A stretch of DNA of 64,000 bases from Selaginella tamariscina (Eukaryota > Streptophyta > Lycopodiopsida > Selaginellales > Selaginellaceae). Under the pieces are notes generated by a model. The model was not told the DNA's origin, did not search any database, and saw nothing but the letters and a program-made list of their open reading frames with translations. A program made the position numbers and the translations under genes. Shown here in pieces: positions 38,621-49,343 of this stretch. The stretch is from contig PUQB01000017.1 of the NCBI GenBank assembly GCA_003024785.1, positions 750,521 to 814,520 on the forward strand. The letters are read 5' to 3'. The number at the start of each line of letters is the position of its first letter. Positions within the stretch are counted from its first letter, which is position 1.

Positions 38621-40600
38621 CTTAAACTTATATTAAAATGGGCAAATAACATATACATCATGCACTGTTAGTAATTCTCATAAACACCGTAAGTAATATT
38701 AACATTCCAACGAAATTCATTTTTGTGGACAAAAAATTCATGCTTTTTATATTGGTGTATATGTTAGTAAATTTGAAAGATAAATCCAAACATATATTAA
38801 ATATTTCATAAACTCAAAAGTCATAAACACTGAAGCAGTCAATCGTACCCACTTATTTCTTTTTCATATTAAATTTCTTTAACATAAACATTATATTGAA
38901 ACAACTTAACTCATATATACATGATTCAAAGATAACTTGTATAATATAATATGATAATTAATAATAAGAAACACCATAATATTTTAGAAGCGTCTGTATT
39001 AACATAGTTATGCTATTAATACATTGAGCTATTGAACTTGGCTTGTGTATAGTATATACATTTGTATGTAAATGTGATGTCTAATCATGTAACAAGATAA
39101 TGTTTAAGAAAATTTTGTATTTTGTAAACTGTTAATTTCAAATAAAATTTATATTTTAAGAATTTCTAATTTAAAATTACAAATTAATATTATTCTCTTA
39201 AACTTTGTAAATTAGAATAAATTTCAAAAATCTGTTCAATAAAATTCAGAAATTATTATCTATAATATTTGTTTTTAAAGTTTTGATTTAAACATTCGTA
39301 ATTTGTTAGGTACAAATTCTACATTCAAATTCCAAATTTAAAAATTGATAATTAATAATAAATTTTTACATAATAATTTTAAATGTAATTAAATTTAATA
39401 GAAATTTACCATTTAAAGCGGATTTTGGGTCCGTGGGCTTGTAGAGGACGTATAAATCTCTCTATACAGGGATATTGATACTGAACTTTTTAATAACAAG
39501 ATTCATATATGTACATATTATACACATACATATATTTATTATTATACTAATATAAATTAAATACGTGATTTTAAAACCAATACTAATAATTATGTTATTA
39601 ATATATCACCAGAAATATCAATAATACAGATGACATATGCACACGCATATGTGTATTTTAGTCGTCTCTCTTACGTGTGCACCTACAATATATGCAATAT
39701 ATGTAAACATTGCATTTAATATTGATAAAAGAGATTGTAATAATCTTATTCTGAAACTTAACCCATCCAATTATGAAATGACCGTTAAATTTCGTCCATA
39801 GATAAATAAGTTTAAATATTTAAATCAATGTTTATTGTAAGACAGATACTTCGAATTTGATTAATTTATATAATTAAATTTTTTTTACATGTAGGTATTC
39901 TCTTTTATAATTAAATTTAATTAGAAGTATTTATAATAATATTTAATTTGTATTTGATGATTAAATTTTATAATGAGATGAGAAACAAGAACTTCTAGTC
40001 CGATCGCCATAAATAAGTGGTTAAAACTTTTAAGGTAATTAATTTAACTTAGTAATGAATTTGATTTCTTGTTCATAAAATTAAGCAGATTAGATTTTAT
40101 TTTGTATGTATATCTAAATTATTTTACATAGTTATAGAAGAATGTAGTCAAGAAATTACCTTATTTGCGTAAGGGAAGTTCCAGGCTTAACTGTCTCAAG
40201 TTCAAGTTTATTTAATTCAGTTTGATTATTGATTATTATTAAAATTTTAGTGAATGGTAAAATGCATGATATATTTAGAATTGCTTGACTTCATTTGTAA
40301 TTTTAGATGTATATTTTCTTTTTGAAAGGAAAGACAATAAATTCAATCAATTACCTTAACTCTCGTAGCGTTATAAACATTTTAAAACAAAATAAATAAC
40401 TTTTACTTAACATTTAACATCCTTAATGCATCCACTAAATATACTGAGAGTATTAAATAAAAAACAACATAAATGATTTTTAAAACTAGTACTAAAACCA
40501 TAATAGAAAAGTCAATGTAACATAGTATATTGGAATTTTTAGTAGATATATTTGGCATATAGCAACAGTCACATTATAAATATTGTCAACATACATTATC
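38616..40600. other. A/T-rich duplicated host sequence without genes
   Basis: The first part (38620-38800) matches the two flanks of the second retrotransposon (44400-44547 and 48262-48360). AAGTCAATGTAACATAGTATA at about 40510 recurs near 24244. Otherwise nothing is recognised. Confidence 0.55.
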
Positions 40601-41134
40601 TACATTGCATAATTCAAGTTTCTTTGTGTCTCCTATTATTTATTTGAATGTTGAATATATATATATAATTATATATATATATAATATATTCCTTGCATAA
40701 GTTAAAAAATGGTTAAATTATTAGGCAACCCTGATGTTGTATTTTAGTTGGTGGTATCATAATTTAAATATTTTGCATCTTTGTGTCCATATAAACTATA
40801 ATTTATTATATATAGTGTGAACAATGTTAATTAACAAGAATATTATAGTAAATTGATATATAAATATACACAAGAGAGAGTCAGAACGGGGTGTAAATAT
40901 TGATCAACATTCTTAACGCAAAGTGAAACTAAAAACGTGTGCGTTTATAGAATATAGTATAAACACATACAGACATACGTATATCACACGTATTAGTAAC
41001 ATAATCCTGTTTCATAAAGTCGAGTTACCACATTTCATGCTTTACTCTGGCATACCATATTGTATGTACATCCATGCCTCTGTATGGGCGTAAATAGTAT
41101 AAAAAAAACACTATAACACACACACACACACACA

Positions 41135-41167
<33 letters not shown>

Positions 41168-41469
41168 AACGAATTTAATATATATGTAACTGTGTTGTTT
41201 GGTATCAGACACATAGGTGTGTAACACTACTATTGCAATATAATAAATTTATAGTTAATATCTCGGAAAATGTAGCTTATATAGAAAATATGAATTTATT
41301 TCAGCTATGTTATGTATAAGTTTAACTGTTTTAATTTTGAAAGCTTTAAACATATACCACTCTACTCCATATCATTCGTCCTTTTGATTTTAAATGATGT
41401 TTTGTCAAAAACCTGTATCACTTCTTGATTTATGCAAGAGCTAAGAATAAAGATAACATTAAATATTAA

Positions 41470-41521
41470 ATTATATATATTATATTATATATATATATAA
41501 TATTATATATATTAATTATAT

Positions 41522-41565
<44 letters not shown>
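41470..41565. repeat. (TA)n-rich tract
   Basis: TATA/ATTATA repeats with interruptions. The corresponding tract in copy 3 (49647-49665) is much shorter. Confidence 0.9.
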
Positions 41566-41567
<2 letters not shown>

Positions 41568-42268
41568 CTTGTCTTGAATGAGTTGTGTACCTTTAGGATA
41601 AAACAATTAGAAGTTACACTTATCTTCCAACACAATTGTAATTTGTAGGATCTCATTTATATCACTTTCTATATTATAAAATAGATTTTAAGTTTACATA
41701 TCTATTTAAAACCATTTATTAATAATCACAAAGGACCAACTCTATATATACTTTTAACACATTATTTATTTTTACCAACAAAGAAGTTATTGAAACACTA
41801 ATCTAACCATTCTAAAACACATTCTTAAATCTTTTAGTTTATTCATTTAGTTTACTTTATAGTTTTACAATTCTCTCTCTCCTAAGTTATCCATATATAC
41901 AGCAGTCGAACCCTTCTTCATATTAAGAAAAGAGTTAATCCAACATCTTAATTTAGATATGGGAGGTGTGTGCAAGGTGTACATAGTGTGTATATGTGTA
42001 TGCATGTGTGTGGTAGTAGAGATTGAGACAGTATAGAGATATCATGTCTTTGTATCTATACAAAATAATATCTATAAACAGATTGTTGTAAGATGAGCTA
42101 CTTAATAGCCTGTATATAAGAAGAGTTTATTGTTTTTTTAAAATTTTATTTTATTAACGTTTTAAAGTATATAGAAGAATGCACTGGAAGCGTTCAATAT
42201 TTGAGTAAGATATTAAACGTGCTTTGAAATGTCTTAATGAAATGTTTTAAAACTACTATAAGAGAGCA

Positions 42269-42341
42269 TTCATCCTTGTACGGTTAACTGGCTCCGTCTC
42301 AATCATCTCATGGTACATCAATAAAGCCTCGCTATACCTAC
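42269..42341 (-). pseudogene. Relic of the last PPR exon, copy 2
   Basis: The minus strand still reads as YSEALLMYHEMIET, then PVNRTRMN, after an acceptor-like TTTGTAG, as in the exon at 61975 of the intact gene. The segment coding GFTPERQLSEL and everything after RMN is missing. Confidence 0.75.
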
Positions 42342-43568
42342 AAAATTAGAATGCGCGTGCTTGTGTGTGCGTGGCGTGCGTCTGTGTGTGTATAGCGTAG
42401 TTTCATGGAATGCATGCTTACTCATGTGAACCTTAATAATAATTTAGATGTATACGGACTAAAGCAAGTTAAATTAAATTAGGTCATTTAAATAATTATT
42501 ATTAAATTACCTAGACTTCATTATTAAAACTGAGTGAACTTAACAAGGTTCACTTGACATTTAATTTGTCGTTTTATTTATATTAGGCTCATAATGAATT
42601 TTTATTTAAAAATTAAAAATTCATTGTGAAATGTGTGTGATAGAAGATGCGGACGGGTTTACGTTTACGATAAACAGTTTTAAATTCATGACGATTTATT
42701 TTAAAGACCCATTTTTATCATAATGAATTTTAGATTGTGATTATTATTATCAATTGTACATTAAATAAGACATCAACCGTGGTGATTATATTCTTCACTT
42801 TAACAGTTATTAAACTTTTGTAAGTTCAACAATAATAACTTTTCACTAAATTATTAACTTGAGTTAATTTTATAATCTGAAAGAAGATCACTTATGATTT
42901 AGCATAGATTTATAAAGTTATAGTACTATTGAGTTATATTAATTATTTAATTAAATTATATTAAACTATAATACTGAAATTCTCATTAAAACTATTAACT
43001 TTTAATAAATCTATTATATATTAATTTTAATATATTATTTTGCATTATGTATTAAACGTTCTGTTATTTTGCTTAAAACATATTAATTCAACTTATAAAT
43101 ATTATTCACATATCTTCTGTATGTACTAATATTTAAAACATAATTAATATACCACTGTACTCGATATACAACAAAATTGAAATACAAAATGGCACAATAA
43201 TTAAATTATATAAATTATTCACGGAACAAAAATAGCTGACGGTCTCTCCTTATAAGGTACATACTATGAACATACACTATAAATAAATACCCATTATATG
43301 CATGCTCGTGTTTGTATATGTGTGTTTTTAATCCTAGATTACATTAGAGGGCAGAAACTAAAAAACCATGTGTGTGCGTGTGTGTATGTACAGACACATA
43401 TGTATACACTAAAACAAACACACACATGTTCTCCCATTCTTCTAATAATTAAAACTAATAGATTCACATATACATATGCAAACCCTTCCATACGTATAGA
43501 TACTAAAATACACACATGCATGTGTAGATAGTACTAATAATGTTTGTTTTAGTTACATATTCTGGAAC

Positions 43569-43588
43569 GTCAACATGTCCGAGTGGTT
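43569..43588 (+). pseudogene. 5' fragment of a tRNA-Ser gene, cut by an insertion
   Basis: The first 20 bases of a tRNA-Ser(UGA) gene (acceptor strand GTCAACA and the start of the D arm) are followed directly by unrelated sequence. Bases 43570-43588 recur at 43879-43897. Confidence 0.8.
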
Positions 43589-43878
43589 GTCATGGAGCTA
43601 CTTTGGGCATCTATTGCGATTGGTTTGGCCTCGTTTGTTTGTGTTTGTTTTTTTCTTTGGTGTGTGCTTGTGAATTGTGGTTTGGAAATTAAAGCTCGAG
43701 ACAGTATCCGGGTGAGAGACTAGACCCGTAAAGGTCTGAATCGATTACTTTCTTCTTCGAACACTCAGCGATGTTTGGGTTTAGAGGGATGGGAATAAGA
43801 GTAGGTTTATATAAAATCCATTGGAATGTTTTTATGTACACTTGTATTTAGTCCCATGAATAAACTTTAAACATTCCT
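43589..43878. mobile_element. 290-bp insertion with 19-bp target duplication in a tRNA-Ser gene
   Basis: Unique sequence flanked by TCAACATGTCCGAGTGGTT on both sides. A long target duplication suits a LINE-driven insertion such as a SINE or retrocopy. It contains a T-rich run (GTTTGTTTTTTTC) but no clear poly(A) end, and I cannot see a tRNA-type A/B box pair. The class is unknown. Unequal exchange is the alternative. Confidence 0.6.
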
Positions 43879-43959
43879 TCAACATGTCCGAGTGGTTAAG
43901 GAGATAGACTTGAAATCTATTTGGCCTTGCCCGGGTAGGTTCAAATCCTGCTGTTGACG
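43878..43959 (+). tRNA. tRNA-Ser(UGA), nearly complete, rebuilt by the target duplication
   Basis: The anticodon loop CTTGAAA gives UGA, with a long variable arm and a 3' acceptor strand TGTTGAC followed by G. The first base is T, not G, so pair 1:72 is lost (T against C). The variable arm (TTTGGCCTTGCCCGGG) differs from the intact copy. A TTTT stretch follows. Function is doubtful but possible. Confidence 0.65.
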
Positions 43960-44130
43960 GTTTTCTACATCATAATTAGATTCTTAGCTTTGTATAATTA
44001 TGTAGTTTAAATAAGACCTACGTACAGTTAAACAGTAAATATATACAAATATTTAGCTTATCAACTATACATAGTTTAAAATAAATCAAAGTTTTACAAT
44101 GTAATAATATTATGACTATGGTGTTTTTAG

Positions 44131-44245
44131 AGATGTCGTGACAGAAATCCCGCTGGAGCTTGTGCATAAGCCTGATTGTGGCCTTCTCTTAGCGCCTGGC
44201 ACAAAGGGGTGGATAGAAACGCAGTTTACTGAAGAAAACAAGTAA
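44131..44245 (+). pseudogene. Exon-like block C, possible terminal exon of unknown gene
   Basis: After an acceptor-like GTTTTTAG, a 37-codon open frame begins DVVTEIPLELVHKPDCGLLL and ends in EENK before TAA. Its G/C content is far above its flanks. No second copy is seen here and no earlier exon is adjacent. I do not recognise the product. Confidence 0.35.
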
Positions 44246-44547
44246 TACATATAATTGATCCGCAGTTATCTGTATTTTGCATAAATAAAGTTATTAAGAA
44301 GCAAGTTAATTAAATAGCAAATTTATTACTTTTAAATAATCAAAATAATGAATCTTACATTTTTTACATATTGTTAGTTAATTAATATTTAAAAAATGTC
44401 CGACTAATGGTGGTATACTATTTACATAATAACTTAAAACGCATATTAAAATGGGTAAATAACGTATGCATCATCACCATAGTACATAGTAATTCTCATA
44501 AACACCATAAGTAATATTAACATTCTAATGAAATTCATTTTTATGAA

Positions 44548-44753
44548 TGTTAGGCACCACTACGTACAAACTAGAGACCCTCACAAAACCACTCAACCTC
44601 CCCAACTGTCTCTAGTCTCCACACGCTGCTCTCTAAAAGGCTTCTTATCTTAGGGTGCCCTTAATTATCTTAGATCTAGGTATAGCTCTTTAGGAATATT
44701 TTAACTTATACTTTTATGGGAATATTCTTTAATTCATTATACGGGTTGTAACA
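44548..44753 (-). repeat. LTR (3' by element orientation)
   Basis: Partner of 48054-48261. It starts TGTTAGG and ends GTAACA on the plus strand. Confidence 0.85.
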
Positions 44754-45847
44754 ATCCTCCCCCATTAGCAAGTCCTTGTCCTCAAGGGTAGTATAACTTA
44801 TCAACTGGTCCTGTATCATTAACCTTGTACATCCACAAAGAATCTACCCGGGACTCGTTCCTTGTGAGTACTCTTTTTAACTGGTTAACATGAAACACTG
44901 GGTGCATCCTCACTCCTTCTGGCAACTGTAGTCGATATGCCACCTTATCGATATGCTCCAGAATCTCATTAGGACTGAGTACCTAGGAGACAACTTATCA
45001 TTGTGTCCCTTCCGTAAGGCCACAACATGTTCTGCCTTACATGTGCAAATACTATGAGATATACATAATCTCCCACCTGAACTCTTGGAAGCTTCTGTGC
45101 TCATTAACAAACTTGATAGCTTGGCTCTGAGTTGCTTGTAAGTTCTTCTTGCACAAACTCTGAATGTTTTAAGCTCAACACTCAGATCTTTAGCTTCCTC
45201 ATCCATGTTGCCTTGAGCTTTCTTACTTGCTAAACCCAACTCAAAAGCTGTCTTGGATGCCGTCCAAACATAGCATAGTATGGACTCATTCCAATGCCAC
45301 TGTGTCCTTGGCAATTAGGTGACAAAGTCCATAGAGATATTGCCCCATCACCTGTCCAAAATAGCAATGGTATAATAGCCCACTGGTTTCTCCCTGGGCA
45401 CCTTTACTTGCTGACACTTGTCACAAGTCTTGTAGTACTCTATGATATCATCTTTCATATTTCTCCAATAAAACCTCCTCTTAATCAAATCATACGTTTT
45501 CCTCCCCCCAAAATGACCAACCTCCGGGCGATCATGATGGAAATATAGTACCTAGTTGATCAAATGGTCCACACGAGGAAGATACACATGGCCATTGTAA
45601 TACAAAACTCCATCCTGAAATGAAAATGGTTGCTCTAGCTGTCCTCTGAGCTCCTTCACCTCGGCGTCTTGTGCTTGAGCATGTTGAACTACCTACTAAA
45701 CTCATTGACTGTCTTTGTTAATGCATTACATAAGCGTGTTTGGAATTCTCCAACTACAATGGCTCTCCTAACACGTGACAAAGCATCTGCCACCATATTA
45801 ACCTTCCCGCACAATGCTCAATAGGAAATTTGCCAAACTCCATGAGC

Positions 45848-46171
45848 TTAACCATTCAGCGAGCTTGTCGACAACTCTTTCTGTGTGAACAAATACACCA
45901 AAGACTTGTGATTTGTAAACACCTTGAAACTTGCACCATAAAGATAGTGCTTCCAAACTCGTAATGCATTAACAATAGCCAGTAATTCTTGTTCATACGT
46001 TGAGTAATGTTGCTCTGCAGGATTCAAAGTACGACTCGCATAAGCAATAGGCCTTCCCTCTTGCATAAGTATAACTCCAATGGCCACTCCACTTGCATCA
46101 CACGATACCTCATAAGGCTTAGAGGGATTTGCAATACATAAAACTGGTGCACGTACCAAAGCTTGTTTCAA
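45848..46171 (-). pseudogene. RNase H domain of the second gypsy element
   Basis: A 107-codon frame with the RNase H series SCDASGVAIGVIL, ASRTLNPAEQHYSTYEQELL, then VFTNHKSLVYLF. The usual TDHKSL reads TNHKSL, so a metal-binding Asp is lost. Confidence 0.8.
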
Positions 46172-46244
46172 AGCTTGGAAACTGCTCTTCTCTCAAGCAC
46201 TTCATGTAAAGGAAACGTCCTTCTTCAGCAACCTAGTTAACGGA

Positions 46245-46490
46245 GAAGCACTATAGCTCTATGTAATAGTTGAGCCCTTAATCTCGTATTGAGGCTCTTC
46301 ACGCAGCTACACCAGTTGGGTTTTGCCAACCTACAGTTGTAACTCCTCCACACAAGCACTGTAGCTCTGTGTGATAATTGAGCCCTCAATCTCGTATTAC
46401 TGTAGCTTTGTGTGATAGCTGAGCCCTCAATCTCATATTGAGGCACTATCTTCGTGTAGCTCCACCAACTGAGTTTTGCTAACCTCTTGG
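46245..46490 (-). repeat. Short module inserted in the RT-RH region, about two imperfect units
   Basis: Units share GCACTGTAGCTCTGTGTGAT-like and TGAGCCCTCAATCTC words. The same module is found at 47478-47700 in the protease/gag region, so a piece of the element has been copied within it. Confidence 0.75.
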
Positions 46491-46716
46491 CATAATCCTT
46501 GACATACCGCTGGTAATAACCAACCATGCCAAAAACTCCATAACTCTTCTGCATTGCTAAGGACTGGCCATTGCTCACCACTGCCACCTTTTGTGGATCA
46601 GTCTTCATTCCACTTGGCGTCACAATGTGACCCAAATACTCCACTTTGCACTAAGCAAATGCACATTTGCTCTTCTTTACATAGAGCTTGTTCTTCCTTA
46701 ACAACTGAAGAACTCT

Positions 46717-47334
46717 TCACAAATGCTGCACATGCTCCTTCATATTCTTATTGTAAATAAAAATATCGTTGAGGAAGATCTGCACAAAGTCATACAAGTA
46801 GTCACCAAACACCTCAGTCATCAACCGAGTGAATGTGACTAGGGCATTTGCTAAGCAAAATGGCATAACAATGAACTTGAAATGCCCAAAGCTAATGTTG
46901 AAAGCAGTTTTGTAGATATCTGCCTCCTTCACAGCAATATGATGATACCCACTGTGCAAATCTATTTTGGTGAACACTCTGGCTCCACCGAGATGATCCA
47001 TGATAGTATCCACACGTGGCATGGGCATCATGTTCTTCACTGTTTGCTCGTTGAGAGCTCTGTAGTCTATGCACATCCTCATTGTGCCATCTTTCTTCTT
47101 GACAAGCAATATTGATGCACCAAATAGAGACTTGCTCAGTTGTATGAAGCCATATTCTAATAACTCCATCACTTGTCTCTTAACCTCTTGCTCCTTAGCA
47201 TGGCTCAATCGGAATGGCTTACAGTAAATGACTTTCGTACCCTGTTCCAACACAATCTCATGCTCCACACCTCTTGCATGTGGTAAGCCATGAGGTAGCT
47301 CGGGAGGGAAGACTTCAGCAAACTCCTTGCACAA
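46717..47334 (-). pseudogene. Reverse transcriptase of the second gypsy element
   Basis: A 205-codon frame with the Ty3/gypsy RT series: PPELPHGLPHARGVEHEIVL, VKKKDGTMRMCIDYRALNE, FTKIDLHSGYHHI and FKFIVMPF. At the catalytic site the usual Y-x-D-D reads FLND, so the first Asp is replaced and the enzyme should be inactive. Confidence 0.88.
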
Positions 47335-47477
47335 CAGCTTTGCTCAAGGTGGAGACTCAAGCTTCGTTCCAAACCAAGTGTCTTTCATTTCACTATACTC
47401 AAGCTTCATGTGCTTGGTGCTCCACTAGATCTTAGGATCCACACACACTAACTCCGCAAGAGAGAAAGTCTTCACCA

Positions 47478-47700
47478 GCTGGGTTTTGCCAACCTCCAGC
47501 TGTAACTCCTCCACACAAGCAATTTAACTCTGTGTAACAATTGAGCCCTCAATCTCATATTGAGACACAGTCTTTGTGTAGCTCCACCAACTGGGTTTTG
47601 CCAACCTACAACTGTAACTTCTCCACACAAGCACTGTAGCTCTGTGTGATAACTGAGCCTTCAAATTCATATTGAGGTATAGTCTTTGTGGGCAAGTTGC
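47478..47700 (-). repeat. Second location of the same short module
   Basis: Two imperfect units sharing CTGGGTTTTGCCAACCT, CTCCACACAAGCA and TGAGCCCTCAATCTCATATT with 46245-46490. Confidence 0.75.
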
Positions 47701-48053
47701 ACTCCTCCACTAACTTTATTGACACAAAGTTTATTGTTACACATGCTATCCACAAGGACTCGCACTGGACGCTCACCAAGTCGTCCCTCCACCATAATAG
47801 CAAGTGTGTGTGGCTCCTCCCGTGCCATGTAATTTACTTATTGAACAAGAACAAATAGAAATTTACCTTGTCCTCTCCACGCTCCATCTCCTAAAGCTTC
47901 TTAGGTGTGTACTTGTCCTTGCTGTTATTGAAACTTTTGCCCTTGGACTTGCTTTTCCTTGAACAATTTGCCTTTTAGTGTCCAACGTCTTCACACAGAT
48001 GGTATTATCTTTTCCCACCAGGCACTCATCTCAAACCTTGTTCCGATACTAAT

Positions 48054-48261
48054 TGTTAGGCACCACTACGTACAAACTAGAAACCCTCATAAAACCACCT
48101 GACCTCCTCCGAGCTGTCTCTAATCTCCACACACTACTCTTCAAAAGGCTTCCATGTTAAGGTGCCCTTAATTTTCTTAGATCTAGGTATAGCTCTTTAG
48201 GAATATTCTAACTTATACCTTTATGGAGAATATTCTTTGATTCGTTATACGGGTAGTAACA
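48054..48261 (-). repeat. LTR (5' by element orientation)
   Basis: It starts TGTTAGG and ends GTAACA on the plus strand. It differs from the left LTR by roughly a tenth of positions by eye, so the insertion is not recent. Confidence 0.85.
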
Positions 48262-48649
48262 TGAATCAAAATTTCGTGTTTTTTTTTAATAAAGTTTCTA
48301 TTGCATTATGTATGTGTATATGTTTGTAACATTAAAAAGATAAATCTAAGTATATATTAAATTTTTTCAAACGCAAAGTTATACCGTCGAGTACACTATC
48401 GAAGTGAATGAATATGATAATTAATAATATTAAAGATATAAGATAGTAATATTCTTTTAGAGTAATATATGACATTGAGCTATTGGACTGTGCTTGTGTA
48501 TACATTTGTATATATATGCGATGTGTCTAACAAAATAAATCAGTTTAGTATACAAATCAATTTGCACTTGAATATGCAATTTTAACCACTGGATGTCTTT
48601 TGAATTAATTATAATCCTGAGTAGAACTAGTTAATAAATATTTTTGCAT
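48262..48649. repeat. Host flank shared with 51722-52170
   Basis: Starts TCAAAATTTCGTG and runs on as in 51726 (TTTCGTG), with GAAGTGAATGAATATGATAA and TGACATTGAGCTATTGGAC in both. The right copy carries no retrotransposon. Confidence 0.8.
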
Positions 48650-49307
48650 CTTTGTGTGCATATAAACTATAATTTATTATATATAGTGTGAACAATGTTA
48701 ATTAACAAGAATATTATAGTAAATTGATATATAAATATACACAAGAGAGAGTCAGAACGGGGTGTAAATATTGACCAACATTCTTAACGCAAAGTGAAAC
48801 TAAAAACGTGTGCGTTTATAGAATATAGTATGAACACATATAGACATACGTATATCACATGTATTAGTACATAATCCTGCTTATTTTCATAAAGTCGAGT
48901 TAATACGATGGATAGAATTTCATTGGCAAATATAAATAATAAAACACTGACCTATGCAGTTTTATATAAGATGTAAAATTTAAATGATATTATATATAGC
49001 TATTAGTCTCCTCAAAGTAATAAGAAAAACTACTAGCCAAAACGTCCGGTCGGTCTTAACAATCTTTTGATCATGTACTTTCTAGATTGTTAATTGATTT
49101 TTCATTTGCCTTCAAATAAAGATAAAGATAATATATAATTGAATATTTTATATTTCTGTCTCATTTATATTTTACACAGTATGCAAATTAAACACCCACC
49201 ACATATTTCATGCTTTACTCTGGCATACCATATTGTATGTACATTCATGCCTCTGTATGGGTGTAAATAGTATAAAACAAAACACTATAACACACACACA
49301 CACACAC

Positions 49308-49343
<36 letters not shown>

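Larger units (their letters stand above)
40601..43568. repeat. PPR-tail unit, copy 2
   Basis: It begins around GTGAACAATGTTAATTAAC (40818) and runs collinearly with 48650-51554. It includes the TTTACTCTGGCATACCATAT block (41041), TTATCCATATATACAGCAG (41886), the PPR-tail relic (42269) and the tRNA-Ser at the end. The match to copy 3 is very close over long stretches, so this is a recent duplication. Confidence 0.85.
44548..48261 (-). mobile_element. Ty3/gypsy LTR retrotransposon, internally degraded
   Basis: Two LTRs of about 206-208 bp share TGTTAGGCACCACTACGTAC at the plus-strand start. Inside, on the minus strand, are a primer-site-like TAGTATCGGAACA next to the right LTR (resembling an initiator-Met site with three mismatches), gag/protease remnants, RT (47334-46717), RNase H (46171-45848), a decayed integrase region (about 45700-44900) and a purine tract AATGGGGGAGGA next to the left LTR. 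Flanking ATGAA/TGAA is the target duplication. Total length is only 3.7 kb, so parts are deleted. Confidence 0.88.

Noticed and set aside
44910-45314. 134-codon minus-strand frame as a separate gene
   Set aside because: It lies in the decayed integrase region of the second gypsy element and is out of frame with any recognisable domain.
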